Positions 23,089 through 33,880 are shown, counted from the first letter of the stretch. The stretch is 64,000 bases of DNA from an uncultured Oscillospiraceae bacterium (GCA_947169975.1 CAMVRT010000010.1:1-64000), one strand, 5' to 3'. Numbers and translations: made by a program. The notes: a model not told the origin generated them from the sequence alone.

Positions 23089-24549
23089 TCAATAAGCCTG
23101 TTCGATCCGCTCCAGAATCTCCGGCTTCAGCGACAGCATCCGGCAGATGTTGAGGGCGTCGCGGGGACAGTCGGACTTCCCCTCCACCCGGTAGAGGCCG
23201 TAGTTCATATGGCGGGCAATGACGGCCACGCCGTCCTCTTTGGTAGCGGCCAGCTCACAGCGGATCTGTTCCGGGTCCACGTCCCGCAATCCGATGATCT
23301 GATAGTGGATATTGGCAAATTCCGCCACCTTGTCGTAGTGGGTGGTCAGCAGCGACATGGCGTTCACGTCGTTCAGATAGCGGGTCACGGCCTGCACGAT
23401 GACGGCGCCCTCGTCGGGGTTGGTGCCCCGGGCGAACTCGTCCAGCAGGAACAGAGAATAGCCCTGCTCCACCTCGTCCAGCGCCTTCTGGAACTCCACG
23501 ATCTCCGAGCCGAAGCCGCTGAGGCCGGACTGGATGGACTGCAGATCGTCAAATAGCATCTTCACACTGTGGAAAAGAGGCATCCTCGCCCGTTTGGCGC
23601 ACACGAGAAATCCCGCGTGGAACAGCAAAGCGTTGAGAGCCACCGTTTTCATGGCCACGCTCTTGCCGCCCATGTTGGCGCCGGTGATCACCGTGGCGCC
23701 GCGGTCGAGCGCAATGGAAACGGGTACAAACCTGCGCCCCTTCTCCTCCAGCAGATCCACCAACTCCGGGTTTATCATGTCCTCCAGCTCCAGTGCCGTG
23801 TCCGTCAGCTCCGGGCGAACGCCGCCATAGCGCACGGCGAAAAGAGCCTTCTGGATGAGAAAATCCAGCCGTCCGGCGGTGTCGGCGTCGGCGAGCAGAT
23901 CCGGCACCATGGGGGCAAGGGCTGCGCCCATGGCACGGCGGACCTTCATCTCCTCGCTCTCCTCCTCGGCGCAGATCCGGGTGCGCTTCATGCGCAGGTC
24001 GTCCTTTTCCGCGTCGGTCTGAGCGTGATAGAGCTGCTCCTCGATCTGCTTCTTTGCCTGACGGATCTCCCACAGCTTCTGTGTGGCGCCGTCCGGGATA
24101 TAGAAGCCCCGGGACCGGGTATTCTCCGGATCCAAGATGCGCAGCGCGAGGGTGGGATCGTGGAAGGCAACGCCCTCCAGGTGTACCTCCTCATCCATTT
24201 GGGCCAGCAGAGGGATCAGACTTTCCAGCCGCTGGAGATAGCCCTTGATCTCGAAAAGCTCCACATGATCAGGCACTTCCCCTTCGGCGCAGCGGCGCAG
24301 AGAGTTGCGGATGTCCTTCATCTGGCACAGCACGATCATGATCTTGTCGTACACGTCCTTCAGCTGCTCCGCGGCAGCGGCGGCGCGCTCTACGTTGCCC
24401 AGCTCCGTTTCCAGCTCCTCACGTTGGGCTGGGGTGTAGAACCGCAGATGGCGGATGCGCTCCTGCCCGAAGGGGCTGCAGCCGTGGAGACTCTCCAGCA
24501 CATACTGCAGACCGATTTTCACTTTATCGTCAAAGCTGACGGTGATCAT
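23089..24549 (-). CDS. kamC: Lysine 5,6-aminomutase reactivase ATPase, MutS-like
   Basis: 486-residue MutS-family ATPase without a mismatch-binding domain. It has the Walker A segment GANMGGKSVAMKT, an LSGFGSEIVEF signature stretch, Walker B LFLLDEFARGTNP and the TTHYD switch His, so the ATPase core looks intact. MutS-like proteins encoded with kam genes are annotated as KamC, thought to reactivate the B12-dependent aminomutase together with KamB. Its ATG overlaps the kamB stop (ATGA). It lies directly upstream of the riboswitch operon on the same strand. Without that context it would be called only a MutS-like protein. Confidence 0.85.
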   Translation of the reverse strand: MITVSFDDKVKIGLQYVLESLHGCSPFGQERIRHLRFYTPAQREELETELGNVERAAAAAEQLKDVYDKIMIVLCQMKDIRNSLRRCAEGEVPDHVELFEIKGYLQRLESLIPLLAQMDEEVHLEGVAFHDPTLALRILDPENTRSRGFYIPDGATQKLWEIRQAKKQIEEQLYHAQTDAEKDDLRMKRTRICAEEESEEMKVRRAMGAALAPMVPDLLADADTAGRLDFLIQKALFAVRYGGVRPELTDTALELEDMINPELVDLLEEKGRRFVPVSIALDRGATVITGANMGGKSVAMKTVALNALLFHAGFLVCAKRARMPLFHSVKMLFDDLQSIQSGLSGFGSEIVEFQKALDEVEQGYSLFLLDEFARGTNPDEGAVIVQAVTRYLNDVNAMSLLTTHYDKVAEFANIHYQIIGLRDVDPEQIRCELAATKEDGVAVIARHMNYGLYRVEGKSDCPRDALNICRMLSLKPEILERIEQAY

Positions 24550-25478
24550 GCCAGTTCCTCCTTTACGTTGATGACCGGGGCGTCGATGGCCTCCGACATG
24601 GCGCGCATAAAGGCGTCCTTGTCGAATCGCCAGCCGTAGGCCGACACAGGGTTGATGGTGACGCACAGCGTCCTGGCGGCCTCCACCGTCTCCAGCGCTA
24701 CTTGCCGGGTGGCCAGCTTATCCAGCGTATCGGTGCTCAAAAGCACCTTGCTGGGATCCTTCACCACCAGCCGTCCCTTCCGCAGCAATCCGTTGCGCAG
24801 CAGGGGCACCACCATGGAGTCGGTCAGTGCGCCGCCCACGATGGCCTCGCCGTTCTTCTTGAGAGCGTCGGCCAGGGTTCCCTCCACCTCCTCCGGCAGC
24901 GTCTCCGCCTTGGGGATGTTCATGATGCGGTAGATGTTCACCGTGTCCGCCACCACCTTCTCCATGCTCATGTGGTAGCTGGCTCCGGTGCAGAGGATCA
25001 CGCCCTCCGCCACGGCCCGGGCGCCCAGTGACTTGCGGCCCAAGGCGCCGTCTATGATGGATTGATCCGCCCCCAGCTCAAAGAAGTGTTGGGAAACAGT
25101 TTTCAGCTGTGTGGTGATGGACGGTCCCGCCAGCTGCACGTAGCCGTCGCTCCGGGCCCGGACAATGACCACCTCGCCCACGGGGGTAGGGATGCCGGTT
25201 GTCATCAGCACCTCCAGGGTAATGTCGCCCAGCCGCAGCATGTCCTTGGCGGTGGCGATCAGCGTACCAGCCGGGACGAAGATGCTGGGCTTTTCCGTGC
25301 CGGTGACCACGTCGGTGGACTCGCCGTCCCGCCCGATGGAGGTCAGGCCCAGCACACGCTCCCGGCCGCTGTGGTGCAGCAGCCAGTTGAGCACGGTGGT
25401 CTTTCCGGCGTTCTTGCACATGCCCACGATGGACATGGTTTTCACGCTGTGCAGTTGTTCCAGCAGCTCCCTTTGCAT
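24546..25478 (-). CDS. kamB: Lysine 5,6-aminomutase reactivase subunit
   Basis: 310-residue P-loop protein with GMCKNAGKTT near the N-terminus (about 19-28). It is found next to kamC in lysine-fermentation clusters and is assumed to act with KamC in restoring inactivated lysine 5,6-aminomutase. The start is MQRELLEQLHS, with AAAGGAG upstream; a 28-codon in-frame extension is rejected. The promoter of kamB-kamC is not clear: a TTGACA at about 25560 has no -10 at good spacing. Confidence 0.82.
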   Translation of the reverse strand: MQRELLEQLHSVKTMSIVGMCKNAGKTTVLNWLLHHSGRERVLGLTSIGRDGESTDVVTGTEKPSIFVPAGTLIATAKDMLRLGDITLEVLMTTGIPTPVGEVVIVRARSDGYVQLAGPSITTQLKTVSQHFFELGADQSIIDGALGRKSLGARAVAEGVILCTGASYHMSMEKVVADTVNIYRIMNIPKAETLPEEVEGTLADALKKNGEAIVGGALTDSMVVPLLRNGLLRKGRLVVKDPSKVLLSTDTLDKLATRQVALETVEAARTLCVTINPVSAYGWRFDKDAFMRAMSEAIDAPVINVKEELA

Positions 25479-25606
25479 GGCGCGGCTCCTTTCGGCGGGA
25501 TGTACTTTCAACTGATAATGATACCATAGATACGCGGAAAAGAAAAGAGGGTGTTTTGTCAAAACGGACAGTCGGGGACGCCGGCCCCGTTTACCACCGG
25601 GACATT

Positions 25607-25646
25607 ACGGATTGCCGCGTCGGGCTGCTGCCCTCCTCGCAATGAC
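25607..25646 (-). repeat. Dispersed REP-like palindromic repeat, copy 1
   Basis: Reads, on the minus strand, TCATTGCGAGGAGGGC, a short loop and CGACGCGGCAATCCGT. Two more copies with the same ends lie at 55443-55478 and 55493-55528. Elements with GTCATTGCGAG / GGCAATCCGT ends are dispersed in related genomes. It lies in the 260-base gap upstream of kamB, beside a small GC hairpin at 25574-25588. Confidence 0.7.
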
Positions 25647-25666
25647 AGAACGCCCCCAAAGTGAAA

Positions 25667-25701
25667 GGGTGGATGCAACGCGAAATCCGTTGCATCCACC
25701 C
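25667..25701 (-). terminator. Terminator after glmS and its downstream gene
   Basis: Perfect 14-base-pair stem GGGTGGATGCAACG / CGTTGCATCCACCC with a seven-base loop, followed on the minus strand by TTTCACTTT. Confidence 0.75.
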
Positions 25702-25738
25702 GGCCGTATCAGACGAGCTTCTCAAAAAACGCTTACTT

Positions 25739-26269
25739 TCAAATGGAGACGATGTAAAATCTCAGTTCTTCATCCCCGCAGTTCAGGGTTGCCGACTCTG
25801 TCACAGGGATCTTTTTCCCGTGCTCATCCAGAACGGTTGCCGTACTGCAGAGGCTTACGGTATTTGCCTCACCGTCAACGGTAATCTCCAGATCAAAGCT
25901 GCAGACGTTCCACCAGTTGTATTGATAGGCAACGATCTCTATCGGTTTTTCGATTCCATTCACATGAAGCTGCATGGTATATGGGCCATACTCACCGGCA
26001 TGAATGGAGATTTTTGTCCCGTTCTGGCCGGGACGGGCGCTGACAGCGGTGTCCTTGGCGTCATAGAGACACGTGATATCGCTTTTCCCGATCTCACGGG
26101 ATTCACCGTCTACCGTCAGATGGATCGTGCCGGTGATCCGGTCCCACGGATAAAGGATTCGATAATAGACCGGCTTCAAAAAGAGAAACACGCATACGCC
26201 CAGCAGGAGAATGACAGCAAGGATCAGCCCCGTCGTTTTGGCAATCTTCGCGGATTTAACTGTTTTCAT
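25739..26269 (-). CDS. Single-pass membrane protein, unknown function
   Basis: 176 residues. A basic N-terminus is followed by one transmembrane helix (about 12-32) and an extracytoplasmic, beta-rich domain with two related segments, TGTIHLTVDGESREIG and FDLEITVDGEANTVSL, which suggests an internal duplication. GGAGG lies 7 bases before the ATG. It starts 24 bases after glmS on the same strand, so it is probably co-transcribed with it and hence under the same ribozyme. I recognise no family. Confidence 0.75.
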   Translation of the reverse strand: MKTVKSAKIAKTTGLILAVILLLGVCVFLFLKPVYYRILYPWDRITGTIHLTVDGESREIGKSDITCLYDAKDTAVSARPGQNGTKISIHAGEYGPYTMQLHVNGIEKPIEIVAYQYNWWNVCSFDLEITVDGEANTVSLCSTATVLDEHGKKIPVTESATLNCGDEELRFYIVSI

Positions 26270-26293
26270 ACGTGTACCTCCGATAAGGCCTTT

Positions 26294-28129
<1,836 letters not shown>

Positions 28130-28184
28130 AAACTTGATCCTCCTGATAATGAAAAAAGGTATCAAAAGGACAAACTCGCAGCTA

Positions 28185-28340
28185 TTTGCCTTTCTATCCG
28201 GTCGCAGCCTCTCTGTTCTGCGGTCGCCCGCATATTTGTCAGCTGCGTCACATGCCCGGAACGGCACGGGAGAGCTTCCGCCGAAAATTTCGATACTCTC
28301 TCCTCCTCGTCGTCCTGCTCACAACAGGCACTGGCGCTTC
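28185..28340 (-). ncRNA. glmS ribozyme
   Basis: The glmS leader contains the self-cleaving ribozyme's conserved core: GCGCCAG just 3' of the expected cleavage site (between 28338 and 28337), CGACGAGGA, ATCGAAATTTTCGGCGGA and CTCCCG, then the GGGCATGTGACG region. These match the Bacillus leader closely. Glucosamine-6-phosphate acts as cofactor for cleavage, which lowers glmS mRNA. The 3' boundary is approximate. It accounts for most of the 314-base gap before glmS. Confidence 0.88.
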
Positions 28341-28443
28341 ATGACAGGATGGTTCCTGTGATCCTCCTTTTCTCTTCTGCGAATGGTATTTATAATAATG
28401 CGCTGTCTGCGCATACTACCCCATAAAAAGGGGGTATTTTGTC

Positions 28444-29127
28444 TTGATTACCGCGTTGATCCGCACCGTGATTCTCTATTTTCTGCTGATCGTAGGGCTG
28501 CGGCTCACGGGCAAGCGCCAGATCGGTGAGCTGGAGCCCATCGAGCTGGTGCTGACCATGCTGCTCAGCGACCTGTCATCCGTGCCCATGCAGGACTTCG
28601 CCATTCCCCTTATCAATGGGATCATTCCCATCCTGACACTGCTGTCCCTGTCCACTCTGCTCAGCTATGGCAGCCTGCGCAGCGTGCGTCTGCGGCGGCT
28701 CATGTGCGGCGAACCGGCGCTGATCATCCACAACGGCCACGTGCTGCAGACCTCCATGCGCCACAACCGTCTGACGCTGGATGAACTGCTGGAGGAGCTG
28801 CGGGGGCAGGGCATCACCGACCTGCACACCGTCAAGCACGCCGTGCTGGAGACAAGCGGCAAGCTGTCCGTCCTGCTATATCCCGACGAGCAGCCCGCCA
28901 CGCCCAGGCAAATGGGGCTGGAGGTAAAGGACGACATGTACCTGCCCACCGTCATCATCAACGACGGGCGGCTGATAAAGGATAACCTGACACGCAGGGG
29001 CTATGACGACAAGTGGCTGCAAAAGCAGCTGCAGCAGCATGAGGCACACACCCCATCAGATATCTTTTACCTAGCCGTGGACGACAAGGGCACGGTGCTG
29101 TGTCTGCCCAAGGAGGAAAAGAAATGA
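28444..29127 (+). CDS. DUF421 membrane protein
   Basis: 227-residue protein of the DUF421/YetF group: three N-terminal transmembrane helices starting ALIRTVILYFLLIVGLRL, then the conserved GKRQIGELEPIELVLTMLLSDL region, and a cytoplasmic C-terminal domain with an EP(A)LIIHNG segment. Function is unknown. The start codon is TTG, 8 bases after AAGGGGGT; no in-frame ATG fits better. It overlaps the next gene by four bases (ATGA), a pairing common in Clostridia. Confidence 0.88.
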   Translation: MITALIRTVILYFLLIVGLRLTGKRQIGELEPIELVLTMLLSDLSSVPMQDFAIPLINGIIPILTLLSLSTLLSYGSLRSVRLRRLMCGEPALIIHNGHVLQTSMRHNRLTLDELLEELRGQGITDLHTVKHAVLETSGKLSVLLYPDEQPATPRQMGLEVKDDMYLPTVIINDGRLIKDNLTRRGYDDKWLQKQLQQHEAHTPSDIFYLAVDDKGTVLCLPKEEKK

Positions 29128-29504
29128 GAGCGTTTCGAATTCCTTTCTTTGTGCTGATACTGTTGGTGGTCCTCTCGCTGGCCAACACCGTAGCCATGAC
29201 GCGCCACTGTGACCAATGGAGTCAAACGCTGGATGCAGCCCAGAAGGCCGTAGCCGACGAGCGTTGGAGTGAGGCAGACCGGCTGCTGAAAGATCTGCAA
29301 AAGAGTTGGGCCTCCCGTTCTGTCTGGCTGCGCGTCGTCCTGTCCCACAACACGGTGGATGAGGCGGAACAGCTCATGGATCGTGCCCGGCTGATGGTCA
29401 GCCTGCAGGAGGTTACCCATGCCCGGGATACCATGGCCGAGCTGAACGGCGTACTGGAGCGGATCAGCGGTGGCGAACAGCTCAGTCTGTCAAATATACT
29501 GTAA
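29124..29504 (+). CDS. DUF4363-like small membrane-anchored protein
   Basis: 126 residues: an N-terminal membrane anchor (FFVLILLVVLSLANTVAM) and an all-helical extracytoplasmic part with WSQTLDAAQKAV and repeated Trp-containing helices, as in DUF4363 proteins that partner DUF421 proteins. The start overlaps the DUF421 stop. Function is unknown; the conserved pairing suggests a joint membrane role. Confidence 0.8.
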   Translation: MRAFRIPFFVLILLVVLSLANTVAMTRHCDQWSQTLDAAQKAVADERWSEADRLLKDLQKSWASRSVWLRVVLSHNTVDEAEQLMDRARLMVSLQEVTHARDTMAELNGVLERISGGEQLSLSNIL

Positions 29505-29516
29505 AGCTATACTACT

Positions 29517-29972
29517 TTACTTCTCCTGCAGGAGCTTGTTCAGTTCGCTCATAAAGGTGTTGATATCCTTGAACTGGCGGTACACGGAGGCGAAGCGGAC
29601 GTAGGCCACCTCGTCGGCGGTCTTCAGCTTCTCCATGACCTTCTCGCCGATGGTCTCGGTGCTGATCTCCCGCTCCAGAGAGTTCTGGATCTCCTGCTCG
29701 ATTTCGGATGTCATGCGCTCCATGTCCGCCACGGAGACAGGCCGCTTCTCGCAGGAGCGCTGGATGCCGCGCAGCACCTTGCCGCGATCAAAGCTCTGGC
29801 GGCTGCCGTCCTTCTTGATGACCACCATAGGCAGGCTCTCCACCGTCTCATAAGTGGTGAAGCGGCTCTCGCACTTGAGACACTCTCTGCGGCGGCGGAT
29901 GCTGCTGCCCTCATCGGCGGGGCGGGAGTCCACCACCTTGCTCTCTTTATATCCGCAATAGGGACATCTCAT
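29517..29972 (-). CDS. nrdR: Transcriptional repressor NrdR
   Basis: 151-residue repressor of ribonucleotide reductase genes. The N-terminal zinc ribbon has CPYC and CLKC pairs, followed by the RFTTYE signature and an ATP-cone domain with the [14 protein letters not shown] opening. Length is standard. GGAGG precedes the ATG by 9 bases; a 25-codon extension is rejected. A TATAAT lies upstream at about 30030, but no clear NrdR box pair is visible. Confidence 0.97.
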   Translation of the reverse strand: MRCPYCGYKESKVVDSRPADEGSSIRRRRECLKCESRFTTYETVESLPMVVIKKDGSRQSFDRGKVLRGIQRSCEKRPVSVADMERMTSEIEQEIQNSLEREISTETIGEKVMEKLKTADEVAYVRFASVYRQFKDINTFMSELNKLLQEK

Positions 29973-30075
29973 GGTCTGTATCCTCCATTCTCTGTGTATA
30001 GTCCGCCAGTTTGTATAGCTTGTAGATATTATAGCACACCACCGCAAGATATGGTAGTCCTATTTGACAAAAAAA

Positions 30076-30561
30076 TCAAAAATCTGTGGGAAGACCCGGT
30101 CTTCCCTCCCTGTCGAAAAAGAAAGCGGCGTACCGCCGCCCGTTCACATGGATGATGCGCGCCAGGCAGAACAGCGCCGGGACCGGAAACGGCGAATCGT
30201 CATCGAAGGGCAAAGCCAGCTCCCGGCCGTTTTTCCGGCAGCGGCAAAGCCCGCCTGACACCTGCCAGCGTGGAAACTGCTCCGGCAGAGCAGGCTCCCA
30301 CAGCTCCTCCGGCCGGCATACGGGATATGCCTCCGCGCCGAGGATCCTTCCCGCAGAGGCGGTCATCTCCCGGGAAAAGCGTCGGCTCATGGCGCCGCCC
30401 TCCCACACGCCCAGCAGGAGATCCTTCCGCTCACCCCTGGCGTACAGGCGATAGAGTCCGCCGGGCACAGACGCCCGGACCGTAAAGCAGGTATCGCGTC
30501 CCTCGGCGGTGACGCGCAGGATCCCCACCTGACGGCCGGACACGCACAGCGGACAATCCAA
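30076..30561 (-). CDS. Hypothetical protein downstream of mazF
   Basis: 161 residues, no recognised family. It opens MDCPLCVSGRQVGILRV and is rich in Arg, Gly and Leu, with an even beta pattern and no membrane helix. The start is uncertain. I prefer a TTG at 30561 because GGGAGGGG lies 5 bases upstream; the ATG at 30600 has no ribosome site. It lies between the mazF terminator and nrdR. Coding bias and position support a real gene, but function is unknown. Confidence 0.55.
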   Translation of the reverse strand: MDCPLCVSGRQVGILRVTAEGRDTCFTVRASVPGGLYRLYARGERKDLLLGVWEGGAMSRRFSREMTASAGRILGAEAYPVCRPEELWEPALPEQFPRWQVSGGLCRCRKNGRELALPFDDDSPFPVPALFCLARIIHVNGRRYAAFFFDREGRPGLPTDF

Positions 30562-30627
30562 CTCGTCCCCTCCCTTCCGCCCGCAGACGGGCTGTCTCAT
30601 GGATATGCATCGTCACCGGAGGATATG

Positions 30628-30670
30628 AAAAAACCGGCTCACGCGCCGAGATGGCACGCAGGCCGGTTTT
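30628..30670 (-). terminator. Terminator after mazF
   Basis: Minus-strand arms AAAACCGGC and GCCGGTTTTTT around a 23-base branched loop, 22 bases past the mazF stop, with a six-T run. Confidence 0.75.
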
Positions 30671-30692
30671 CACTTTTCCGATATCCACGCAG

Positions 30693-31067
30693 TCACGTCA
30701 ACGTGCCCCGTCCCAGTCCGAAGCTCACCGCGATGGCCTCGTCCACCTGCTCCATCACATTCCGGTTGGCCCGGCCCATTCGTTCCCGCAGGCGCCGCTT
30801 ATCCAGCGTGCGCACCTGCTCCAGCAGGATCACGGAGTCCTTGGGCAGGCCGCTGCTCTCGGCACTCACCTCAATGTGTGTGGGCAGCTTGGCTTTTCCC
30901 ATCTGGGAGGTGATGGCCGCAGCGATCACCGTAGGCGAATGGCGGTTGCCGGTGTCGTTCTGCACGATCAGCACCGGGCGCACGCCTCCCTGTTCGCTGC
31001 CGACAACCGGGCTGAGATCGGCATAAAAGATATCGCCGCGCTTGACTATCGTATCCACAAAGTTCAC
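30693..31067 (-). CDS. mazF: MazF/PemK-family mRNA endoribonuclease
   Basis: 124-residue toxin-fold RNase, related to Bacillus NdoA, which cuts mRNA at short sequences. The family segments KRGDIFYADLSPVVGSEQGG, RPVLIVQND and the LLEQVRTLDKRRL region are all present, including the conserved Arg of RPVL and Thr/Ser of TSQMGK. It follows alr, as in Bacillus, but the 139-base gap contains no antitoxin gene I can find. Confidence 0.93.
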   Translation of the reverse strand: MNFVDTIVKRGDIFYADLSPVVGSEQGGVRPVLIVQNDTGNRHSPTVIAAAITSQMGKAKLPTHIEVSAESSGLPKDSVILLEQVRTLDKRRLRERMGRANRNVMEQVDEAIAVSFGLGRGTLT

Positions 31068-31206
31068 ACTCCGCCGCCTTGAAGTACCCGTGGTATGTCG
31101 CCGTTCCCCGGGTCACTTTCATTCTCCCACGCAGCCGCGGAATTTATACGCTTCCGTGAAATTCGTTGGTACTGTATCCGCCCCGTTCTATCCTATGCCG
31201 GTCGGG

Positions 31207-32379
31207 TCAAAAGCGCAACATGAGCTCGCTGCCCACCACCTGGCCGTGTCGCAGATACACACGCTTTACCCGCTTGCTGACGGCGCAGGTGATCTCGTAG
31301 GAGATGGTGCCGGCCAGCGCCGCCACGTCGTTGACGCTGATGTGCTCGCCGAAGATCTCCACCTCGTCGCCTTCCTTCACGTTGGGCAGATCGGTCAGGT
31401 CGATCATGCACATGTCCATGCAGATCCTGCCCCGCTGGGGAGCCGGGCCGTCCGCCGTCATCATTTGGCAACGGTTGGACAGGGTGCGGAAGAAGCCGTC
31501 GGCGTAGCCGTAGGGCACCACGCCCATGCGGGTGGTGCGGTCGGCTTTGAACATACGGCCATAGCTGACGGTGGTGCCGGGATCATAGGTTTTGATGATG
31601 CTGACACTGGTCTTCAGGCGCATTACGGGCTTCAGCCCCAGCTGCGCGGCGAACTCACCGCAGCCGTACAGCAGCAGGCCGGGCCGCACCATATCCATCC
31701 AGGCATCGGGCCACAGAGCCGTAGCGCCGGTATTGGCACAGTGGTGCAGAGCAAATTTCTGTCCCCACTTCTCCTCCACCGCAGCAATGGTGCGGCGGAA
31801 CAGCTCCAGCTGGCCGCGGGTATAGGCCACGCTCTCCTCCTTATCCGGCTCATCGGACACGGCAAAGTGGGTGAAGATCCCCTCCACCCGCAGGCCGGGC
31901 AGACGGCAGGCCTCGGCGATATCCGCAACAGCCTGCTCGAAATGCTGGCCCTGGCACAGGAATCCCACCCGGGACATGCCGGTGTCCACTTTCATATGTA
32001 CCGTCAGCTCGCCGCCGTGACGCACCGCCTCGGCGCTGTAGGCTCTGGCAGCCTCGGGAGAGGTGACGGCCTGGGTGATGCGGTAGTCAATCAGGTTGCC
32101 CACCTGGTCGGCAGGGGTGTAGCCCAAGATCAGGATCGGCAGGGTAATGCCGTTGACACGCAGCTCCACGGCCTCGTCGATGCTGCTGACGGCCAGATAG
32201 TCCGCTCCCAATTCCTCAAGCAGGTGGGAAATGGGAACGCAGCCGTGGCCGTAGGAGTCAGCCTTTACCACGCCCAGAAACTTGACGTTCTGTCCCACGT
32301 GGGCACGCAGGGTGCGGTAGTTGTGCTCCACGGCGTCCAGATCGATCTCGGCCCATGTTCTCCTCAGTGTAGATTCCAT
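31207..32379 (-). CDS. alr: Alanine racemase
   Basis: 390-residue PLP enzyme making D-alanine for peptidoglycan. The PLP lysine is K39 in VVKADSYGHG, and the family's arginine- and tyrosine-bearing segments RPGLLLYGCG and RICMDMCMIDLTD are seen. Length is standard. It lies 18 bases after the lipoprotein gene on the same strand and upstream of mazF, a conserved Firmicute order. Confidence 0.97.
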   Translation of the reverse strand: MESTLRRTWAEIDLDAVEHNYRTLRAHVGQNVKFLGVVKADSYGHGCVPISHLLEELGADYLAVSSIDEAVELRVNGITLPILILGYTPADQVGNLIDYRITQAVTSPEAARAYSAEAVRHGGELTVHMKVDTGMSRVGFLCQGQHFEQAVADIAEACRLPGLRVEGIFTHFAVSDEPDKEESVAYTRGQLELFRRTIAAVEEKWGQKFALHHCANTGATALWPDAWMDMVRPGLLLYGCGEFAAQLGLKPVMRLKTSVSIIKTYDPGTTVSYGRMFKADRTTRMGVVPYGYADGFFRTLSNRCQMMTADGPAPQRGRICMDMCMIDLTDLPNVKEGDEVEIFGEHISVNDVAALAGTISYEITCAVSKRVKRVYLRHGQVVGSELMLRF

Positions 32380-32397
32380 TTTCGTCTCTTTCCTTTC

Positions 32398-32979
32398 TTA
32401 CGGCTTCGCGGAAGCCTCTGTATCTGATATAAAGCTAATTACCTTAACAGTCATTCGTAATTCTCCGTTCAGGGAGAACTCGCTGTAGACCGGTTCATTC
32501 GTCTCCCGGTCAAACCAGGTGGTACACACCACCTTTTCCCCGTTTCCCCCCGTGGTGTCAAACGCCACGCGCAGGCAGTCCCTGCCGACGATGGTCTCGT
32601 TCCCCTCCTCCAGCACATAACCGGAGGCAGCGGCGCGGAGCATCCAGGGCAGGCAGTTGGCCGGAGAGATCTCCTCCAGCGTACCTGCCGACAGGGTAAG
32701 ATCCTCATAGGTCAGCGTCAGGTCGTCGCCGGATACGTCGGCCTCAATACCCGCCAGCGTGTCCGGCGCGGTGATCACGATGTGGGAATCGCCCCGGGCA
32801 CTGTAGGAGCAGTTCACCTGATACTGCCGGATCTCATCGGGCAGATGGACGGCGATCTCTGCCGCCAGCTCTGCTCCGGTCATGGCAGCGTACTGCGACT
32901 GCAGCGCCGCGCTCTGCTTCTCTTTGCCGCAGCCGCTCAAAAGCAGCAGGCACAGAAGAAGCATCCATGTTTTTCTCAT
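32398..32979 (-). CDS. Lipoprotein with LolA-like fold, unknown role
   Basis: 193 residues with a lipoprotein signal (MRKTWMLLLCLLLLSGC). The mature part is beta-rich, with YQVNCSYSARGDSHIVI and CTTWFDRETNEPVYSEF segments that resemble the LolA/YcnI-like outer-membrane lipoprotein-sorting fold, which in Gram-positives binds lipids or cell-wall intermediates. That resemblance is inferred from pattern only. AGGAGG lies 6 bases before the ATG. It sits between nnrD and alr on the same strand and is probably co-transcribed. Confidence 0.75.
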   Translation of the reverse strand: MRKTWMLLLCLLLLSGCGKEKQSAALQSQYAAMTGAELAAEIAVHLPDEIRQYQVNCSYSARGDSHIVITAPDTLAGIEADVSGDDLTLTYEDLTLSAGTLEEISPANCLPWMLRAAASGYVLEEGNETIVGRDCLRVAFDTTGGNGEKVVCTTWFDRETNEPVYSEFSLNGELRMTVKVISFISDTEASAKP

Positions 32980-33010
32980 TGCAACCTCCTGTCCGGAGGC
33001 TTTCCGTTCC

Positions 33011-33880
33011 CTATATGCCGCGCGGACGCCGCTCCAGTTCACGGAGCGCCTGCGGGATCGTCTCCAGCAGGTCGGTGGGCGTCATGGCGCGCTCTGTCTT
33101 TTCTGCGGCAGCCAGATCTCCGGCCAGGCCGTGGAGATATACGGCGGCGCAGCAGGCGGCAAAGGGCTCCATACCCTGTCCCAGCAGCGACACCACCATG
33201 CCGGAGAGGACGTCGCCGCTGCCGCCCTTGGCCATGCCGCTGTTGCCGGTGGGGTTCACCGCCAGCCGTCCATCCGGCGCAGCGATCACCGTGCGGTGCC
33301 CTTTCAGGATCAGATAGACGCCGTGTTCAGCGGCAAAGCTCCCGGCGGAGTCCTCCCGTCCCGCGCTCAGGTCGCCGATCCGGGCAAACTCCCCCTCATG
33401 AGGCGTCAGCACCGTGACCATACCGCGGCGGCAGCCCAGTTCATCTATATGTCCCGCCAGCGCATTTATGCCGTCGGCGTCCAGCACCAGCGGCCGGGGC
33501 AGATCCAGCAGACGGCGGGTCAGCTCATCGGTCTCGTCGCTCCGACCCAGTCCGCAGCCCATCAAAACGGCATCGCAGGGCGCTGCGGCGCGGCGGATCG
33601 CCTCCTCGGCGGAGAGAGCCAGCTTTCCCTCCCCTGTGTCGGGAAGTGGGAAGGGCATGGCCTCATCGGACTTGGCGGCAACCACCGCCCATGCCCGCTC
33701 CGGCACGCCGATATAGACCAATCCGCTGCCCATGCGCACGGCGGCACGGCTGGCAAACACCGGGGCGCCGGTGAAGCCCACGCTGCCGCACAGGCAGTAC
33801 ACCTTGCCGAAGGTACCCTTGTGGCCAAACGGATCACGGGCAGGCAGGCTGCTGTGGATCATGGCGGCGGTCAGTTCCAT
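33011..33880 (-). CDS. nnrD: ADP-dependent NAD(P)H-hydrate dehydratase
   Basis: 289-residue ribokinase-fold repair enzyme that restores damaged NAD(P)H hydrates. It has the LTPHEGEFARI segment and the ATP/ADP anion hole NSGMAKGGSGDVLSG. Only the C-terminal (YjeF-C) half is encoded; the epimerase domain often fused in front is absent, so it must be separate. I start at the second ATG, which is 9 bases from AAGGAG; the first ATG abuts that site. Confidence 0.92.
   Translation of the reverse strand: MELTAAMIHSSLPARDPFGHKGTFGKVYCLCGSVGFTGAPVFASRAAVRMGSGLVYIGVPERAWAVVAAKSDEAMPFPLPDTGEGKLALSAEEAIRRAAAPCDAVLMGCGLGRSDETDELTRRLLDLPRPLVLDADGINALAGHIDELGCRRGMVTVLTPHEGEFARIGDLSAGREDSAGSFAAEHGVYLILKGHRTVIAAPDGRLAVNPTGNSGMAKGGSGDVLSGMVVSLLGQGMEPFAACCAAVYLHGLAGDLAAAEKTERAMTPTDLLETIPQALRELERRPRGI

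Noticed and set aside
25479-25606. TTGACA at about 25555 as the kamB promoter
   Set aside because: No -10 hexamer lies 16-19 bases downstream, so I do not list it.
30871-31122. 83-codon minus-strand frame starting before mazF as a possible antitoxin
   Set aside because: It overlaps most of mazF in another frame, has no ribosome site and does not resemble MazE, AbrB or RHH antitoxins.
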